Positions 35,675 to 44,875 of a stretch of 64,000 nt of DNA are shown here, in pieces. The notes under the pieces are model-generated. The model searched no databases, had not been told where the DNA came from, and worked only from the letters and a program-made list of their open reading frames with translations. The stretch covers positions 4,654,001-4,718,000 of the forward strand of contig NZ_CP010407.1 in NCBI RefSeq assembly GCF_000830005.1. Reading direction: 5' to 3'. Both the position numbers and the translations under genes were made by a program. The stretch is from Streptomyces vietnamensis. GTDB lineage: Bacteria; Actinomycetota; Actinomycetes; Streptomycetales; Streptomycetaceae. Position 1 is the stretch's first letter, and each line of letters starts with the position of its first letter.

Positions 35675-35768
35675 CGCGGACGGGGGCGGCAAGACCCCGT
35701 GGGTCTTCTTCGGCCCCGGATCCGGAGGGGACCTTCGCCCTTCCCCCTGCTCGGGTGACAATGACTCC

Positions 35769-36125
35769 ATGGACGACATCGACCCCGTGGAGCAGGCGCT
35801 GCACGCCGCCCGCGCGCTGGTGCTGGCCGACCTGGTGGCCCGGGAGGTGGCCGCCGCAGAGGTCGTGTCGATGGTGGAGGACGCGGTGACCCACCGACGC
35901 TGGTGGGTCGAGCAGTGGCCCGAGGGGGTGTCGTACGTCGCCGGGCTCGTCGCCCAGGACGTGCAGGACGCCCTGCTCGAACGGTACGGACGCTGGCCGC
36001 TCTGCCCGGTCTGCGCCTCGGGCGACCCGCACGCCCTCGACGTGGAGCCGGAACTCGGCCCGGACCCGCACTGGGTCTGCGGCAAGCAGGGCGTGGTGGT
36101 GGCCCCCGTGGGCGGCCTGACGTGA
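35769..36125 (+). CDS. unknown protein with a possible zinc-binding C-terminus
   Basis: A 118-residue protein with a helical N-terminal half (EQALHAARALVLADLVAREV) and a C-terminal CPVCASGDPHALDV...HWVCGKQG segment. The C-x2-C and the later H/C could bind a metal. I recognise no named family. It is coupled to the following DUF4031 gene by a 4-bp GTGA overlap, so the two probably work together. Confidence 0.72.
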   Translation: MDDIDPVEQALHAARALVLADLVAREVAAAEVVSMVEDAVTHRRWWVEQWPEGVSYVAGLVAQDVQDALLERYGRWPLCPVCASGDPHALDVEPELGPDPHWVCGKQGVVVAPVGGLT

Positions 36126-36391
36126 CCCTCTACATCGACCCGCCGACCTGGCCGGGCCATGGCCGCATGTGGTCGCACCTGGTCAGCGACGTCTCCTTCG
36201 AGGAGCTGCACGCCTTCGCCGCCTCGATCGGCGCCCCGCCGCGCGCCTTCGAGCGGGACCACTACGACATCCCCTCCGACCGGTACGGGGACGCGGTGGC
36301 GGCGGGCGCGATCGAGGTCGGCTCGAAGGAACTGCTCCGACACCTCACGGAGGCGGGACTGCGGCGGCCGAAGGGAAGGCCGGTCGCCTGA
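36122..36391 (+). CDS. DUF4031 protein
   Basis: An 89-residue member of DUF4031, with the family start MTLYIDPPTWPGHGRMWSHL followed by VSDVSFEELHAFAASIG and DHYDIPSDRYGDAV. The role is unknown. The GTG start overlaps the stop of the previous gene (GTGA). Confidence 0.88.
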   Translation: MTLYIDPPTWPGHGRMWSHLVSDVSFEELHAFAASIGAPPRAFERDHYDIPSDRYGDAVAAGAIEVGSKELLRHLTEAGLRRPKGRPVA

Positions 36392-36413
36392 GCGCCGGGC
36401 GAGCCGGGCCCGT

Positions 36414-36470
36414 GCTGTGAGTCCCGGCCGAGGCTGTGAGTCCCGGCCGAGGCTGCGGGTCTCAGCCGAG
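36414..36470. repeat. 19-bp x 3 tandem repeat over the cpt stop
   Basis: GCTGTGAGTCCCGGCCGAG at 36414 and 36433 (identical), and a diverged third copy at 36452 that contains the stop codon (36462-36464) of the chloramphenicol phosphotransferase-like gene. Confidence 0.92.
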
Positions 36471-36995
36471 CTTGTCGGCGATGGCGCGGGCGCACTCCAG
36501 GGACTCGGCGCGCGTGGTGTCCACCTCGATGTCGTACTCCACGCCCTCGTGCACGATCAGCGCCTGCTGTGCCGCCATGCCGACGGTCCGGTCGCCCCGG
36601 GCGATCTCCCTGCCCTCGGCGACCGCGCTGTCGCACCGGACGCCGACCCACAGCACGGGCAGGTCGCCGAGGGCCTCGCGCCAGCGCTGCTGGGAGGCGG
36701 CCCCGCCGAGGAACACGTCGTCGACGACGATCCTGGCGCCGGCCCGGGCCATCGCCACGAGCCCTCCGGCCCAGGCGGCCTCGAGGGCCCGGAACCCGGC
36801 GCCGACGCTGACCCCGCCGACGGCGTCGAAGACGATCCCGCCGTCGGAGTCCTGCATCTTCGCGGGCAGCGCGTCGATGAACGAGTCGACCCCGAAGGCC
36901 AGCCACGGTTCCGGAAGGACGGCCTGCAGGCACCGTACGATCCCGGACTTCCCCGAGCTGGACCCGCCGTTGAGAATGATCATCCGCGTCGGCAC
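36462..36995 (-). CDS. cpt: chloramphenicol 3-O-phosphotransferase-like kinase
   Basis: A 177-residue P-loop kinase that closely follows my memory of the S. venezuelae chloramphenicol phosphotransferase, including length. Walker A is [16 protein letters not shown] at residues 9-24, the catalytic Asp is in [14 protein letters not shown] near 37, and [16 protein letters not shown] and [14 protein letters not shown] follow. It should inactivate chloramphenicol by phosphorylating its primary hydroxyl. It is 89 bp downstream of a Cmx-type exporter on the same strand, which supports the role. No chloramphenicol biosynthetic genes are in the window. Confidence 0.88.
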   Translation of the reverse strand: MPTRMIILNGGSSSGKSGIVRCLQAVLPEPWLAFGVDSFIDALPAKMQDSDGGIVFDAVGGVSVGAGFRALEAAWAGGLVAMARAGARIVVDDVFLGGAASQQRWREALGDLPVLWVGVRCDSAVAEGREIARGDRTVGMAAQQALIVHEGVEYDIEVDTTRAESLECARAIADKLG

Positions 36996-37084
36996 CGCGC
37001 CACCCTAGGCGGCGCGGTGGCGACCCGCATCCGATTTCGGCCGACCCTGACGAGCACGGTCTCCTCCGGCGGGCCGCCCCGTCC

Positions 37085-38359
37085 TCAGCAGGGTGCTTCG
37101 GCGGGCTGTTCCTTCTTCTGGGGCGTGCCCGAAGTGACCACGCGGGACGTGGACTTGTGGAGCTTGAGGGCGACCGCTGCCGTGGCCAGGCCCAGGGCCG
37201 TCATGGCGGCGCCCGCCCAGGCCGTGGAGGCGTAGCCGAGGTCGGCGTCGATGACGGTGCCGCCGAGCCAGGGGCCGCCGGTGTTGCCGAGGTTGAAGGC
37301 GGCGGTGGTGGTGGCGCCCGCGAGGGTGGGGGCGGCGCCGGCGACGTTGAACATGCGGGCGTTGAGGGCCGGGGCCGTGTAGAAGGCGGAGACGCCGAGG
37401 AGGAAGGTCAGGAGGATCGTCGCGATCGGGCTGGGCGCCAGGAGGGCCAGGGCGATCAGGAAGACGGTCGACGCGGCGATGCCGCTGAGCAGTACGCCGA
37501 AGAGGTGGGCGTCCGCCACGCGGCCGCCGATCGTCGTACCGACCAGGGCACCGATGCCGAAGAGGCCGAGGACGGCCGAGACCCAGCTCTCGTCGAGGCC
37601 GGAGACGTCGGTGAGGAGCGGGGCGAGGTAGGAGAAGGCGCAGAACACGCCGCCCGCCGCGAGCGCGGTGATCGTGACGGCGAGGAGGACCTGGCGGTCG
37701 CGGTAGATGGCCAGCTCCCGCTTCAGGCGGGGCTTGGTCTCGGGGAGCGGGAGGTGCGGGATGCGGGTGACGACGCCGATCAGCGCGATCGCGGAGGCCG
37801 CGCCGACCGCCCAGAACGCCGACCGCCAGCCGAGGTGCTCGCCGAGGAACGCGCCCGCCGGGACGCCGAGGACGTTGGCGATGGACAGGCCGCCGATCAT
37901 GACCGCCATCGCCTTGGCGCGCGAGCCGACCGGGACCATCGCGATGGCGACGGCCGCGCCGACCGCCCAGAAGCCCGCGCAGGCGAGCGCGCTCACCACG
38001 CGCGAGGCGAAGAGGACGGCGTAGTTCGGGGCCAGCGCGCCGGCGATCTGGCCGAGGCCGAAGACGGTGATGAGCGTGACGAGGGTCGTCTTGCGGGGGA
38101 GGCGGAGCGTCGCCACGGCGAGCAGCGGCGCGCCGACGACCATGCCGATCGCGAAGGCGGAGATGAGCAGTCCGGCGCGGGGGATGGAGACGTTCATGTC
38201 CTCCGCTATGGGCGGCAGGAGCCCGGAGAGCATGAACTCGCTCGTGCCGAGCGCGAAGACCGACAGGCCGAGGATGTAGACGGCCAGGGGCATGCGGGTG
38301 CGGGGCTCGGGGATGGTCGCGGGGGCGGTGGTCGTGTGCTCGGCTGAGGGAGACGGCAT
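37085..38359 (-). CDS. Cmx/CmrA-type chloramphenicol efflux MFS transporter
   Basis: A 12-helix DHA1 exporter of about 424 residues. The helix-1 sequence MPLAVYILGLSVFALGTSEF with MLSGLLPPIAEDM after it is the hallmark of the Cml/Cmx chloramphenicol exporters, and ISAFAIGMVVGAPLLA with the LPRKTT loop is the MFS A motif region. Starts are uncertain: ATG 38392, 38359 and 38293 are in frame; I use 38359, and 38293 would give the family's shortest form. It is the first gene of a pair with cpt. Arabinose or another drug is a possible alternative substrate. Confidence 0.8.
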   Translation of the reverse strand: MPSPSAEHTTTAPATIPEPRTRMPLAVYILGLSVFALGTSEFMLSGLLPPIAEDMNVSIPRAGLLISAFAIGMVVGAPLLAVATLRLPRKTTLVTLITVFGLGQIAGALAPNYAVLFASRVVSALACAGFWAVGAAVAIAMVPVGSRAKAMAVMIGGLSIANVLGVPAGAFLGEHLGWRSAFWAVGAASAIALIGVVTRIPHLPLPETKPRLKRELAIYRDRQVLLAVTITALAAGGVFCAFSYLAPLLTDVSGLDESWVSAVLGLFGIGALVGTTIGGRVADAHLFGVLLSGIAASTVFLIALALLAPSPIATILLTFLLGVSAFYTAPALNARMFNVAGAAPTLAGATTTAAFNLGNTGGPWLGGTVIDADLGYASTAWAGAAMTALGLATAAVALKLHKSTSRVVTSGTPQKKEQPAEAPC

Positions 38360-38447
38360 GACATGCGTCAACCTGCGGTTTGTGCCTGTCATTCCGGGAT
38401 CGTCGGACTTCTCGGGATCCGAGACGGCCGCCGCCCTGGTGAACCCG

Positions 38448-38486
38448 AAGGGGCCCGGAACCGTGCGTGACGGTTCCGGGCCCCTT
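38448..38486. terminator. terminator downstream of valS
   Basis: A perfect 17-bp stem (AAGGGGCCCGGAACCGT with ACGGTTCCGGGCCCCTT) and a 5-base loop, just past the valS stop at 38498 and before the exporter start on the same strand, so the two units are separated. Confidence 0.92.
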
Positions 38487-38497
38487 CGTCGTACGGG

Positions 38498-41128
38498 CTA
38501 CGCCTGCGGCAGCTTGTCCAGCTGGGCCTGGATGCGGGCGATGTCCTCGTCCGCCTTGGCGAGCCGGCCCTTGATCTTGTCCACGACGTTGTCGGGGGCC
38601 TTCGCCAGGAACGCCTCGTTGCCGAGCTTGCCCTCGGCCTGGGCCTTCTCCTTCTCGGCCGCCGCGAGGTCCTTCGTGAGCCGCTTGCGCTCGGCGGCCA
38701 CGTCGATCGTGCCCGAGAGGTCGAGCGCGACGGTGGCACCGGCGACCGGCAGGGTGGCGGTGGCGGCGAAGCCCTCGCCCTCCGGCTGGAGGCGCAGCAG
38801 CTGGCGGATGGCCGCCTCGTGCGGGGCGAGCGCGGTGCCGGTCAGCTCCAGGCGGGCCGGGACCTTCTGGCCGGGCTGGAGGCCCTGGTCGGAGCGGAAG
38901 CGGCGGACCTCGGTGACGACCTGCTGGACGAGCTCGATCTCGCGCTCGGCGGCCTCGTCGCGGAAGCCACTGTCCTTCGGCCACTCCGCGATGACGACCG
39001 ACTCGCGGCCCGTCAGCGTCGTCCACAGGGTGTCCGTGACGAACGGGACGATCGGGTGGAGCAGCCGCAGGGTGACGTCGAGGACCTCGCCCAGGACGCG
39101 CGCCGAGACCTTGGCCTGCTCGCCGCCCTCGAAGAACGTGGTCTTCGACAGCTCGACGTACCAGTCGAAGACCTCGTCCCACGCGAAGTGGTAGAGGGCG
39201 TCGGCGAGCTTGGCGAACTGGTAGTCGTCGTAGAAGGCGTCCGCCTCGGCGACGACCTTGTTCAGGCGGGACAGGATCCAGCGGTCGGTCGCCGACATCG
39301 CGGAGGCGTCCGGCAGCGGGCCCTCGACCGTGGCGCCGTTCATCATGGCGAAGCGGGTCGCGTTCCAGATCTTGTTGGCGAAGTTCCGGGACGCCTGGAC
39401 CCAGTCCTCGCCGATCGGGACGTCGACGCCCGGGTTGGCGCCCTTGGCCAGGGTGAAGCGCAGGGCGTCGGAGCCGTACTTGTCCATCCAGTCCAGCGGG
39501 TTGACCGTGTTCCCGAACGACTTCGACATCTTCTTGCCGAACTCGTCGCGGACCATGCCGTGGAACGCGATCGTGTGGAACGGCGGCTGCCCGTCCATCG
39601 CGTACAGGCCGAACATCATCATGCGGGCGACCCAGAAGAACATCAGGTCGTAGCCGGTGACCAGGACGGAGTTCGGGTAGAACTTCTCCAGGTCAGGGGT
39701 CTGCTCGGGCCAGCCGAGCGTCGAGAACGGCCACAGGCCGGACGAGAACCAGGTGTCGAGGACGTCGGTGTCCTGGGTCCAGCCCTCGCCCGTCGGCGGC
39801 TCCTCGTCGGGGCCGACGCAGACCAGCTCGCCGTCGGGGCCGTGCCAGACGGGGATGCGGTGGCCCCACCACAGCTGGCGCGAGATGCACCAGTCGTTGA
39901 GGTTGTCGACCCAGTCGAAGTACCGCTGCGACATGTCGGCCGGGTGGATGTTGACCCGGCCGTCGCGGACCGCGTCGCCGGCGGCCTTGGCGAGCGTCTC
40001 GACCTTGACCCACCACTGCATCGACAGGCGCGGTTCCAGCGTCGTCTTGCAGCGCGAGCAGTGGCCGACGGAGTGGACGTACGGGCGCTTCTCGGCGACG
40101 ATCCGGCCCTCGGCGCGCAGGGCGGCGACGATCGCGGAGCGGGCCTCGAAGCGGTCCAGGCCCTGGAAGGGGCCGTGGACGGTGATGACGCCGCGCTCGT
40201 CGAGGACCTCGATGGACTCGAGGTCGTGGCGCTGGCCGATGGCGAAGTCGTTCGGGTCGTGCGCCGGGGTCACCTTGACGGCGCCGGTGCCGAACTCCGG
40301 GTCGACGTGCGTGTCGGCGACGACCGGGATCGTACGGTCGGTCAGCGGCAGCTTGATCCGCTTGCCGATCAGGTGGGCGTACCGCTCGTCGTCCGGGTGG
40401 ACGGCGACGGCGGTGTCGCCGAGCATCGTCTCCGCGCGGGTCGTCGCGACGACGATGGTGTCCTCGCCCTCGCCGTACTTCATGGAGACGAGCTCGCCGT
40501 CGTCGTCCTGGTAGTCGACCTCGATGTCGGAGATGGCCGTCAGACAGCGCGGGCACCAGTTGATGATGCGCTCGGCGCGGTAGATCAGACCGTCGTCGAA
40601 CATCTTCTTGAAGACGGTCTGGACGGCGCGGGACAGGCCCTCGTCCATGGTGAAGCGGTCCCGGCTCCAGGCCAGGCCCTCGCCGAGGCGCCGCATCTGG
40701 CCGGCGATCTGCCCGCCGGACTCGGCCTTCCACTCCCAGACGCGCTCGACGAAGGCCTCGCGGCCCAGGTCGTGGCGGGACTTGCCCTCCTTGGCGAGCT
40801 CGCGCTCGACGACGTTCTGGGTGGCGATGCCGGCGTGGTCCATGCCGGGCTGCCACAGCGTCTCGAAGCCCTGCATGCGCTTGCGGCGGGTGAGGGCGTC
40901 GATCAGCGTGTGCTCGAAGGCGTGGCCGAGGTGGAGGGAGCCGGTGACGTTCGGCGGCGGGATGACGATGGTGTACGCCGGCTTGTCGCTCTTCGCGTCC
41001 GCCTCGAAGTACCCGCGCTCTACCCAGCGCTCGTACAGCGGCCCCTCTACCTCGGCCGGCGCGTACTGGGTCGGCAGTTCGGGGGTCGGCGCTGTCTGCT
41101 GCTGAGTGTTGTCGGTCACGACGGCCAT
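38498..41128 (-). CDS. valS: valyl-tRNA synthetase
   Basis: A complete class I synthetase of 876 residues that charges tRNA-Val. It has the HIGH motif as [25 protein letters not shown] and CSRCKT zinc knuckles, [19 protein letters not shown] of the editing domain, [11 protein letters not shown] and the KMSKS motif in [10 protein letters not shown], and a C-terminal coiled coil ([20 protein letters not shown]). In Streptomyces the housekeeping valS normally lies next to folC; that is not so here, so this could be a second copy. A second ValRS would be a candidate resistance enzyme. The upstream region has no T-box. Confidence 0.96.
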   Translation of the reverse strand: MAVVTDNTQQQTAPTPELPTQYAPAEVEGPLYERWVERGYFEADAKSDKPAYTIVIPPPNVTGSLHLGHAFEHTLIDALTRRKRMQGFETLWQPGMDHAGIATQNVVERELAKEGKSRHDLGREAFVERVWEWKAESGGQIAGQMRRLGEGLAWSRDRFTMDEGLSRAVQTVFKKMFDDGLIYRAERIINWCPRCLTAISDIEVDYQDDDGELVSMKYGEGEDTIVVATTRAETMLGDTAVAVHPDDERYAHLIGKRIKLPLTDRTIPVVADTHVDPEFGTGAVKVTPAHDPNDFAIGQRHDLESIEVLDERGVITVHGPFQGLDRFEARSAIVAALRAEGRIVAEKRPYVHSVGHCSRCKTTLEPRLSMQWWVKVETLAKAAGDAVRDGRVNIHPADMSQRYFDWVDNLNDWCISRQLWWGHRIPVWHGPDGELVCVGPDEEPPTGEGWTQDTDVLDTWFSSGLWPFSTLGWPEQTPDLEKFYPNSVLVTGYDLMFFWVARMMMFGLYAMDGQPPFHTIAFHGMVRDEFGKKMSKSFGNTVNPLDWMDKYGSDALRFTLAKGANPGVDVPIGEDWVQASRNFANKIWNATRFAMMNGATVEGPLPDASAMSATDRWILSRLNKVVAEADAFYDDYQFAKLADALYHFAWDEVFDWYVELSKTTFFEGGEQAKVSARVLGEVLDVTLRLLHPIVPFVTDTLWTTLTGRESVVIAEWPKDSGFRDEAAEREIELVQQVVTEVRRFRSDQGLQPGQKVPARLELTGTALAPHEAAIRQLLRLQPEGEGFAATATLPVAGATVALDLSGTIDVAAERKRLTKDLAAAEKEKAQAEGKLGNEAFLAKAPDNVVDKIKGRLAKADEDIARIQAQLDKLPQA

Positions 41129-41152
41129 TCTAAGGGCGGGCCTCCGGTTGCT

Positions 41153-41245
41153 CTCGGCCCTCGCCCGCCGGTGCCGTCGCGGGCTCGGCCCTCGCCCGCC
41201 GGTCCCGCCGCCGGCTCAGCCCTCGCCCGCCGGTCCCGTCGTCAG
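41153..41245. repeat. 31-bp x 3 tandem repeat over the HD-protein stop
   Basis: A unit beginning CTCGGCCCTCGCCCGCCGGT starts at 41153, 41184 and 41215 (one base changed in the third). The third copy holds the stop codon (41216-41218) and final Pro-Ala-Gly-Glu-Gly codons of the HD protein; the others fill the gap to valS. Confidence 0.93.
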
Positions 41246-41893
41246 TTCCGCCAGCTCCCGTTCCATGTTCGCCCGTGCCTTCTCCTCCCAGACGGCCGCC
41301 CCGTACGGCGTACGGAAGAGGCGGGGGAGGCCGAGGAGGTGGCGGAGGACCGCGGCGCGGCCTTCGCGGAAGGCGGGCTCGGGGACGAAGGCGTACTCCT
41401 CGCGGACCGCGGCCGCATACCCCCCGTACGTATCGGGGTCGGTGGCCAGGATCGCGAGGTCCGCGTCGCAGAGGGTCTCGCCGTTGAGGTCGCCGGCAGC
41501 CGGGTCGTGGCTGGTGGTGAGGCGGACCAGGCGGGCCACCTCGGTCACCTCGCGCGGGGTGAGGCCCGCCTCGGTGAGGGCCTTCTCGGCCAGGGCCGCC
41601 GAGCGTTCCTCGTTCTCCGAGCGGTCCGGGCGGTAGACGGCGTCGTGGAACCAGGCGGCGAGCCGTACGAGCTCCAGCTCGCCGCCCTCCCCGCCCTGGT
41701 CGGCGAGCTCGTCGATGCGGTCCAGGACCGCCCGGAGGTGGTCGACCGTGTGGTAGCGGCGCTGCGGTTCGGCCCAGCGGGACAGCAGGTTCCGGCCGTA
41801 CGGGGCGGGGTCGGGGCCCTCGCGGCCGGAGCGGGCGGCGAGCAGGGTGGTGTTCCAGCGCTGGAGCAGGGCGGGGTCCTGGTCGGCGGTCAT
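41216..41893 (-). CDS. HD-domain phosphohydrolase-like protein
   Basis: A 225-residue HD-superfamily protein. Metal ligands are seen in RRYHTVDHL near residue 45 and LAAWFHDAVYRP near 75 (His-Asp), with later TTSHDP and CDADLAILA. Such proteins hydrolyse nucleotides or phosphates; the substrate is unknown. ATG 41893 is chosen by the family start; the frame is open upstream. It is directly upstream of valS on the same strand, separated by a repeat. Confidence 0.87.
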   Translation of the reverse strand: MTADQDPALLQRWNTTLLAARSGREGPDPAPYGRNLLSRWAEPQRRYHTVDHLRAVLDRIDELADQGGEGGELELVRLAAWFHDAVYRPDRSENEERSAALAEKALTEAGLTPREVTEVARLVRLTTSHDPAAGDLNGETLCDADLAILATDPDTYGGYAAAVREEYAFVPEPAFREGRAAVLRHLLGLPRLFRTPYGAAVWEEKARANMERELAELTTGPAGEG

Positions 41894-41993
41894 GGGGGCA
41901 TTCTGCCCGGCCGGGGGTGCGGAGGGGGTGCTTCCCGCGCGTCGCCGCAAGCGCGGAGGCGACGCTTCCCACGCGCTCTCATCTCACCCTTAC

Positions 41994-42047
41994 ATACCCC
42001 CCATGGGTATGCTACGGTGCTCCGCACAGGTACCCCCTAGGGGTATG
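41994..42047. promoter_or_regulatory. two CsoR-like palindromes before the DHA2 exporter
   Basis: ATACCCCCCATGGGTAT (41994-42010) and GTACCCCCTAGGGGTATG (42030-42047) are symmetric C-run/G-run elements of the form TACCCC-N-GGGGTA. CsoR/CstR-family repressors of copper or persulfide response use such sites. The two centres are about 37 bp apart, in the 179-bp divergent region between the HD protein and the exporter. The regulator itself is not in the window. Confidence 0.6.
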
Positions 42048-42072
42048 CAGCAGCGAGTGAAGGGTCAGGGCA

Positions 42073-43509
42073 ATGTCAACCGTCAATCCCCGGCGCTGGT
42101 GGGCACTTGTCGTGCTCGCGGCCGCTCAGTTCATGGTCATCATGGACACCTCGATCATCGGGGTCGCGCTCCCCGAGATGCAGAAGGACCTGGGCTTCTC
42201 GCAGAGCGAGCTCCAGTGGATCTTCAACGCCTACGTGATCGTCTTCGGCGGTCTGCTGCTCCTCGGCGGACGCCTCTCCGACCTCGTCGGAGCCCGCAAG
42301 ATCTTCGTCTCCGGCTGGGCCGTCATGATCGCCGGTTCGGTCGTGGCCGCCGCCGCGCAGACCGCCTGGGTCGAGATCGTCGGCCGCGCCGTCCAGGGCG
42401 TCGGCGGCGCGCTGATCGCGCCCTCCGCGATGACCCTGCTGATGATGCTCTTCATGCACGACCCGAAGGAGCTCGGCAAGGCGATGGCGCTCTACGGCGC
42501 CGCCGCTCCCGCCGGCGGTACCGCGGGCGTCTTCCTCGGTGGTGTCTTCACCGAGTGGGTGAGCTGGCAGTGGGTCTTCATCATCTACATCCCGATCGGC
42601 CTCGCGACCCTCGCCGCGACCAAGCTTCTCCCGAACGTCGAGTCCCGCCGCGGCTCCGTCGACATCCTCGGCGCCGTCGCCGTCACCGCCGGTCTCGCGC
42701 TCGCCGTCTTCGCCGTCGTCCGTGCCCCCGAGGTCGGCTGGGGCGCCACCGCCACGATCCTGGAGCTGGCCGGCGCCGTCGTCCTCCTGATCCTCTTCTT
42801 CGTGATCCAGAAGAGCATCCGCGAGCCCCTCATGCCGCTCAGCGTCTGGCGGGTCCCGCGCCTCGGCTCGGCCAACCTGGCGATGACGCTGCTCGGCGCC
42901 GCGTGGATCCCGATGTGGTACTTCCTCAACCTGTACCTCCAGCAGGTCCTCGGCTACGGCGCCTTCGAGTCCGGTGCCGCGCTCCTCCCGATGACCGTGC
43001 TCCTCATGATCTTCATGACGGCCATCACGGCCCGGCTCATGATGAAGGTCGGCGCCAAGCCGCTCATCGCCGGCGGTCTGCTGGTCCTCGCGGCCGGTCT
43101 GGTCTGGCTCTCCGCCGTCGAGCCCACCGGCACCTTCCTGGTCGACGTCCTGCCGGCCTCGCTGGTCGCCGCGCTCGGCATGTCCCTCGCCTACATCCCG
43201 ACGATGATGAGCGCGATGGCCAACGCCCCGCAGGAGCAGGCGGGCCTCGCCTCCGGCATCGTCAACACCACCTACAACGTCGGCTCCGCGCTCGGCCTCG
43301 CCGCGCTCACCGCCGTCGCCATGTCCCAGGGCGCCAACGAGCTCGGCAACCTGCCGAAGCTGACGGACGGCTTCTCGTCCGCCTTCATCGGCGCCGCGAT
43401 CATCGCCGCCGTCGGCGGTGTCGTCACCCTCCTCGTCATGAAGGGCGACAAGGCGGTCGCGGCCGAGGCCGCCGCCCCCGCGCCGCAGGGCGAGAAGGTC
43501 GCAGCCTGA
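42073..43509 (+). CDS. DHA2-family (EmrB/QacA-type) MFS exporter
   Basis: A 478-residue transporter with the 14-helix DHA2 layout. Helix 1 has the motif FMVIMDTSIIGVALPEM, motif A is GGRLSDLVGARK, and motif C-like APAGGTAGVFLGG is in helix 5. It should export hydrophobic drugs or a secondary metabolite by proton antiport. ATG 42073 has GAAGGGTCAGGG upstream. Two TACCCC-GGGGTA palindromes precede it, and a terminator follows. It could serve the biosynthetic genes downstream, but has its own transcription unit. Confidence 0.92.
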   Translation: MSTVNPRRWWALVVLAAAQFMVIMDTSIIGVALPEMQKDLGFSQSELQWIFNAYVIVFGGLLLLGGRLSDLVGARKIFVSGWAVMIAGSVVAAAAQTAWVEIVGRAVQGVGGALIAPSAMTLLMMLFMHDPKELGKAMALYGAAAPAGGTAGVFLGGVFTEWVSWQWVFIIYIPIGLATLAATKLLPNVESRRGSVDILGAVAVTAGLALAVFAVVRAPEVGWGATATILELAGAVVLLILFFVIQKSIREPLMPLSVWRVPRLGSANLAMTLLGAAWIPMWYFLNLYLQQVLGYGAFESGAALLPMTVLLMIFMTAITARLMMKVGAKPLIAGGLLVLAAGLVWLSAVEPTGTFLVDVLPASLVAALGMSLAYIPTMMSAMANAPQEQAGLASGIVNTTYNVGSALGLAALTAVAMSQGANELGNLPKLTDGFSSAFIGAAIIAAVGGVVTLLVMKGDKAVAAEAAAPAPQGEKVAA

Positions 43510-43520
43510 CCCGAAGACAG

Positions 43521-43566
43521 AAGGGGCCGCCCGATGTCCGTACCACCGGACGTCGGGCGGCCCCTT
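43521..43566 (+). terminator. terminator after the DHA2 exporter
   Basis: A 20-bp stem (AAGGGGCCGCCCGATGTCCG with the matching CGGACGTCGGGCGGCCCCTT, one G-U pair) and a 6-base loop followed by TT. Confidence 0.9.
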
Positions 43567-43603
43567 TTCCGTACTCAGGTTCCGTACTCAGGAAGGAATC
43601 CCC

Positions 43604-44773
43604 GTGGAGCTGAACACCCGCGCCGTGCACGTCGTCAACGATCCTTTCCCCAGCGGTGGTCGGCCGCTCTCCGTGCCCATCGTGCAGTCCTCCGCCTTCG
43701 CCTTCGACTCCGCCGCCGAGCTCGCCGACGCGATGGCCGACCCCGACGGGCGGTACGTCTACAGCCGCCGCGGCAACCCGACCGTACGGGCCCTGGAGCA
43801 GACCCTCGCGGGCCTGGAGGGGGGCGAGGGGGCCATCGCCTTCGCCTCGGGGATGGGCGCCATCAGCGGCGTGCTCCTCGCCCTGCTCAAGCCCGGCGAC
43901 CGGGTGGTCGCCCAGCGCTGCCTGTACGGGGGGACGCACGCGGTCCTGGCGGATCTGGCCGAGCGGTACGGCATCGAGGTCGTACGGATGTCCGGCGACG
44001 ACCCGGCCGAGTTCGAGGCCGCCGCCGTCCACCCCGCCACCCGGCTCCTCGTCCTGGAGACGATCGCCAACCCCACCGGCCAGGTCCCCGACCTGCCCGG
44101 CCTCCTCGCCGCCGCCCGCGCCCTCGGGGTGACGAGCCTGGTCGACAACTCGCTCGCCTCGCCCGTCCTGTGCCGCCCCCTGGAGCTCGGCGCCGACGTC
44201 GTCGTGCACTCCACCACCAAGTACCTCTCCGGGCACTCCGACGTCCTCGGCGGCGCCGCCGTCTTCGCGGACGACGCCCTGCTCCGCCGGGTCTGGCCCC
44301 GCACGGTCGAACTCGGCGCCTGCGCCGACCCGTTCGCGGCCTGGCTCACCCTGCGCGGGATCCCCACCCTGCCGCTGCGGATGCGCGAGCACTGCGCCAA
44401 CGCCGCCGCCCTCGCCGAGCTGCTCGCGACCCGCGCCGGCGTCACGGCCGTCCACTACCCGTGGCGCGCCGGCCATCCCTCGTACGACACCGCCCGGAAG
44501 GTCCTCGCCGGCGGCGGCGGGCTGCTCTCCTTCGAGCTCGCCGGGGGCCGGGAGGCAGGCCGCGCCTTCATCGAACGCGTACGGCTCGCGAAGCTCGCGC
44601 TGTCGCTCGGCGGCGTGGAGACGCTCGTCGCGCATCCCGCGTCCACCTCCCATCGCGAGCTGGACGAGGGCGAGTTGGCGGCCGCGGGGATCGCTCCCGG
44701 GCTCGTGCGGATGTCGGTGGGGATCGAGGACGTCGAGGACCTGTGGGAGGACCTACAGCAAGCACTGGGATGA
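43604..44773 (+). CDS. cystathionine gamma-synthase/gamma-lyase family PLP enzyme
   Basis: A 389-residue trans-sulfuration PLP enzyme. It has YSRRGNPTVRALEQTLAGLE, IAFASGMGAISGV (PLP phosphate loop), LETIANPTGQVPDL, and the PLP lysine in VVHSTTKYLSGHSDV near 207. It could make or split cystathionine, or act as methionine gamma-lyase or an O-acetylhomoserine sulfhydrylase; the motif set does not decide. GTG 43604 has AAGGAAT upstream. It ends in a T-tailed terminator, so it is not part of the next operon, but it would provide homocysteine or cysteine to the SAM cycle encoded there. Confidence 0.9.
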   Translation: MELNTRAVHVVNDPFPSGGRPLSVPIVQSSAFAFDSAAELADAMADPDGRYVYSRRGNPTVRALEQTLAGLEGGEGAIAFASGMGAISGVLLALLKPGDRVVAQRCLYGGTHAVLADLAERYGIEVVRMSGDDPAEFEAAAVHPATRLLVLETIANPTGQVPDLPGLLAAARALGVTSLVDNSLASPVLCRPLELGADVVVHSTTKYLSGHSDVLGGAAVFADDALLRRVWPRTVELGACADPFAAWLTLRGIPTLPLRMREHCANAAALAELLATRAGVTAVHYPWRAGHPSYDTARKVLAGGGGLLSFELAGGREAGRAFIERVRLAKLALSLGGVETLVAHPASTSHRELDEGELAAAGIAPGLVRMSVGIEDVEDLWEDLQQALG

Positions 44774-44796
44774 GGGGCCCCCAGGGCCCCTCTTTT
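44772..44796 (+). terminator. intrinsic terminator with T-run
   Basis: Stem GAGGGGCCC with GGGCCCCTC, 3-base loop, followed by TTTT. This is one of the few classical T-tailed terminators in the window, and it insulates the operon starting at 44800. Confidence 0.92.
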
Positions 44797-44799
44797 GGG

Positions 44800-44829
44800 T
44801 TGACAAAATAAATGGTCGATTCGTAGATT
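44800..44829 (+). promoter_or_regulatory. vegetative promoter of the biosynthetic operon
   Basis: A perfect -35 TTGACA (44800-44805) and -10 TAGATT (44824-44829) with 18-bp spacing, in a markedly AT-rich patch (AAAATAAATGGTCGATTCGT). The -10 lies about 47 bp before the first gene start. The patch could also hold an operator (a TetR-like half-site AATGGTCGATT), which is inference. Confidence 0.8.
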
Positions 44830-44875
44830 GGGTGATGCCAGGAAACGTTGACTCCTAGGTCAAGGGGGGCGCGTG

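Noticed and set aside
38819..42040. 1073-codon open frame antisense to valS and the HD gene
   Set aside because: Low-complexity Gly/Ala/Arg/Leu product spanning two real genes; shadow.
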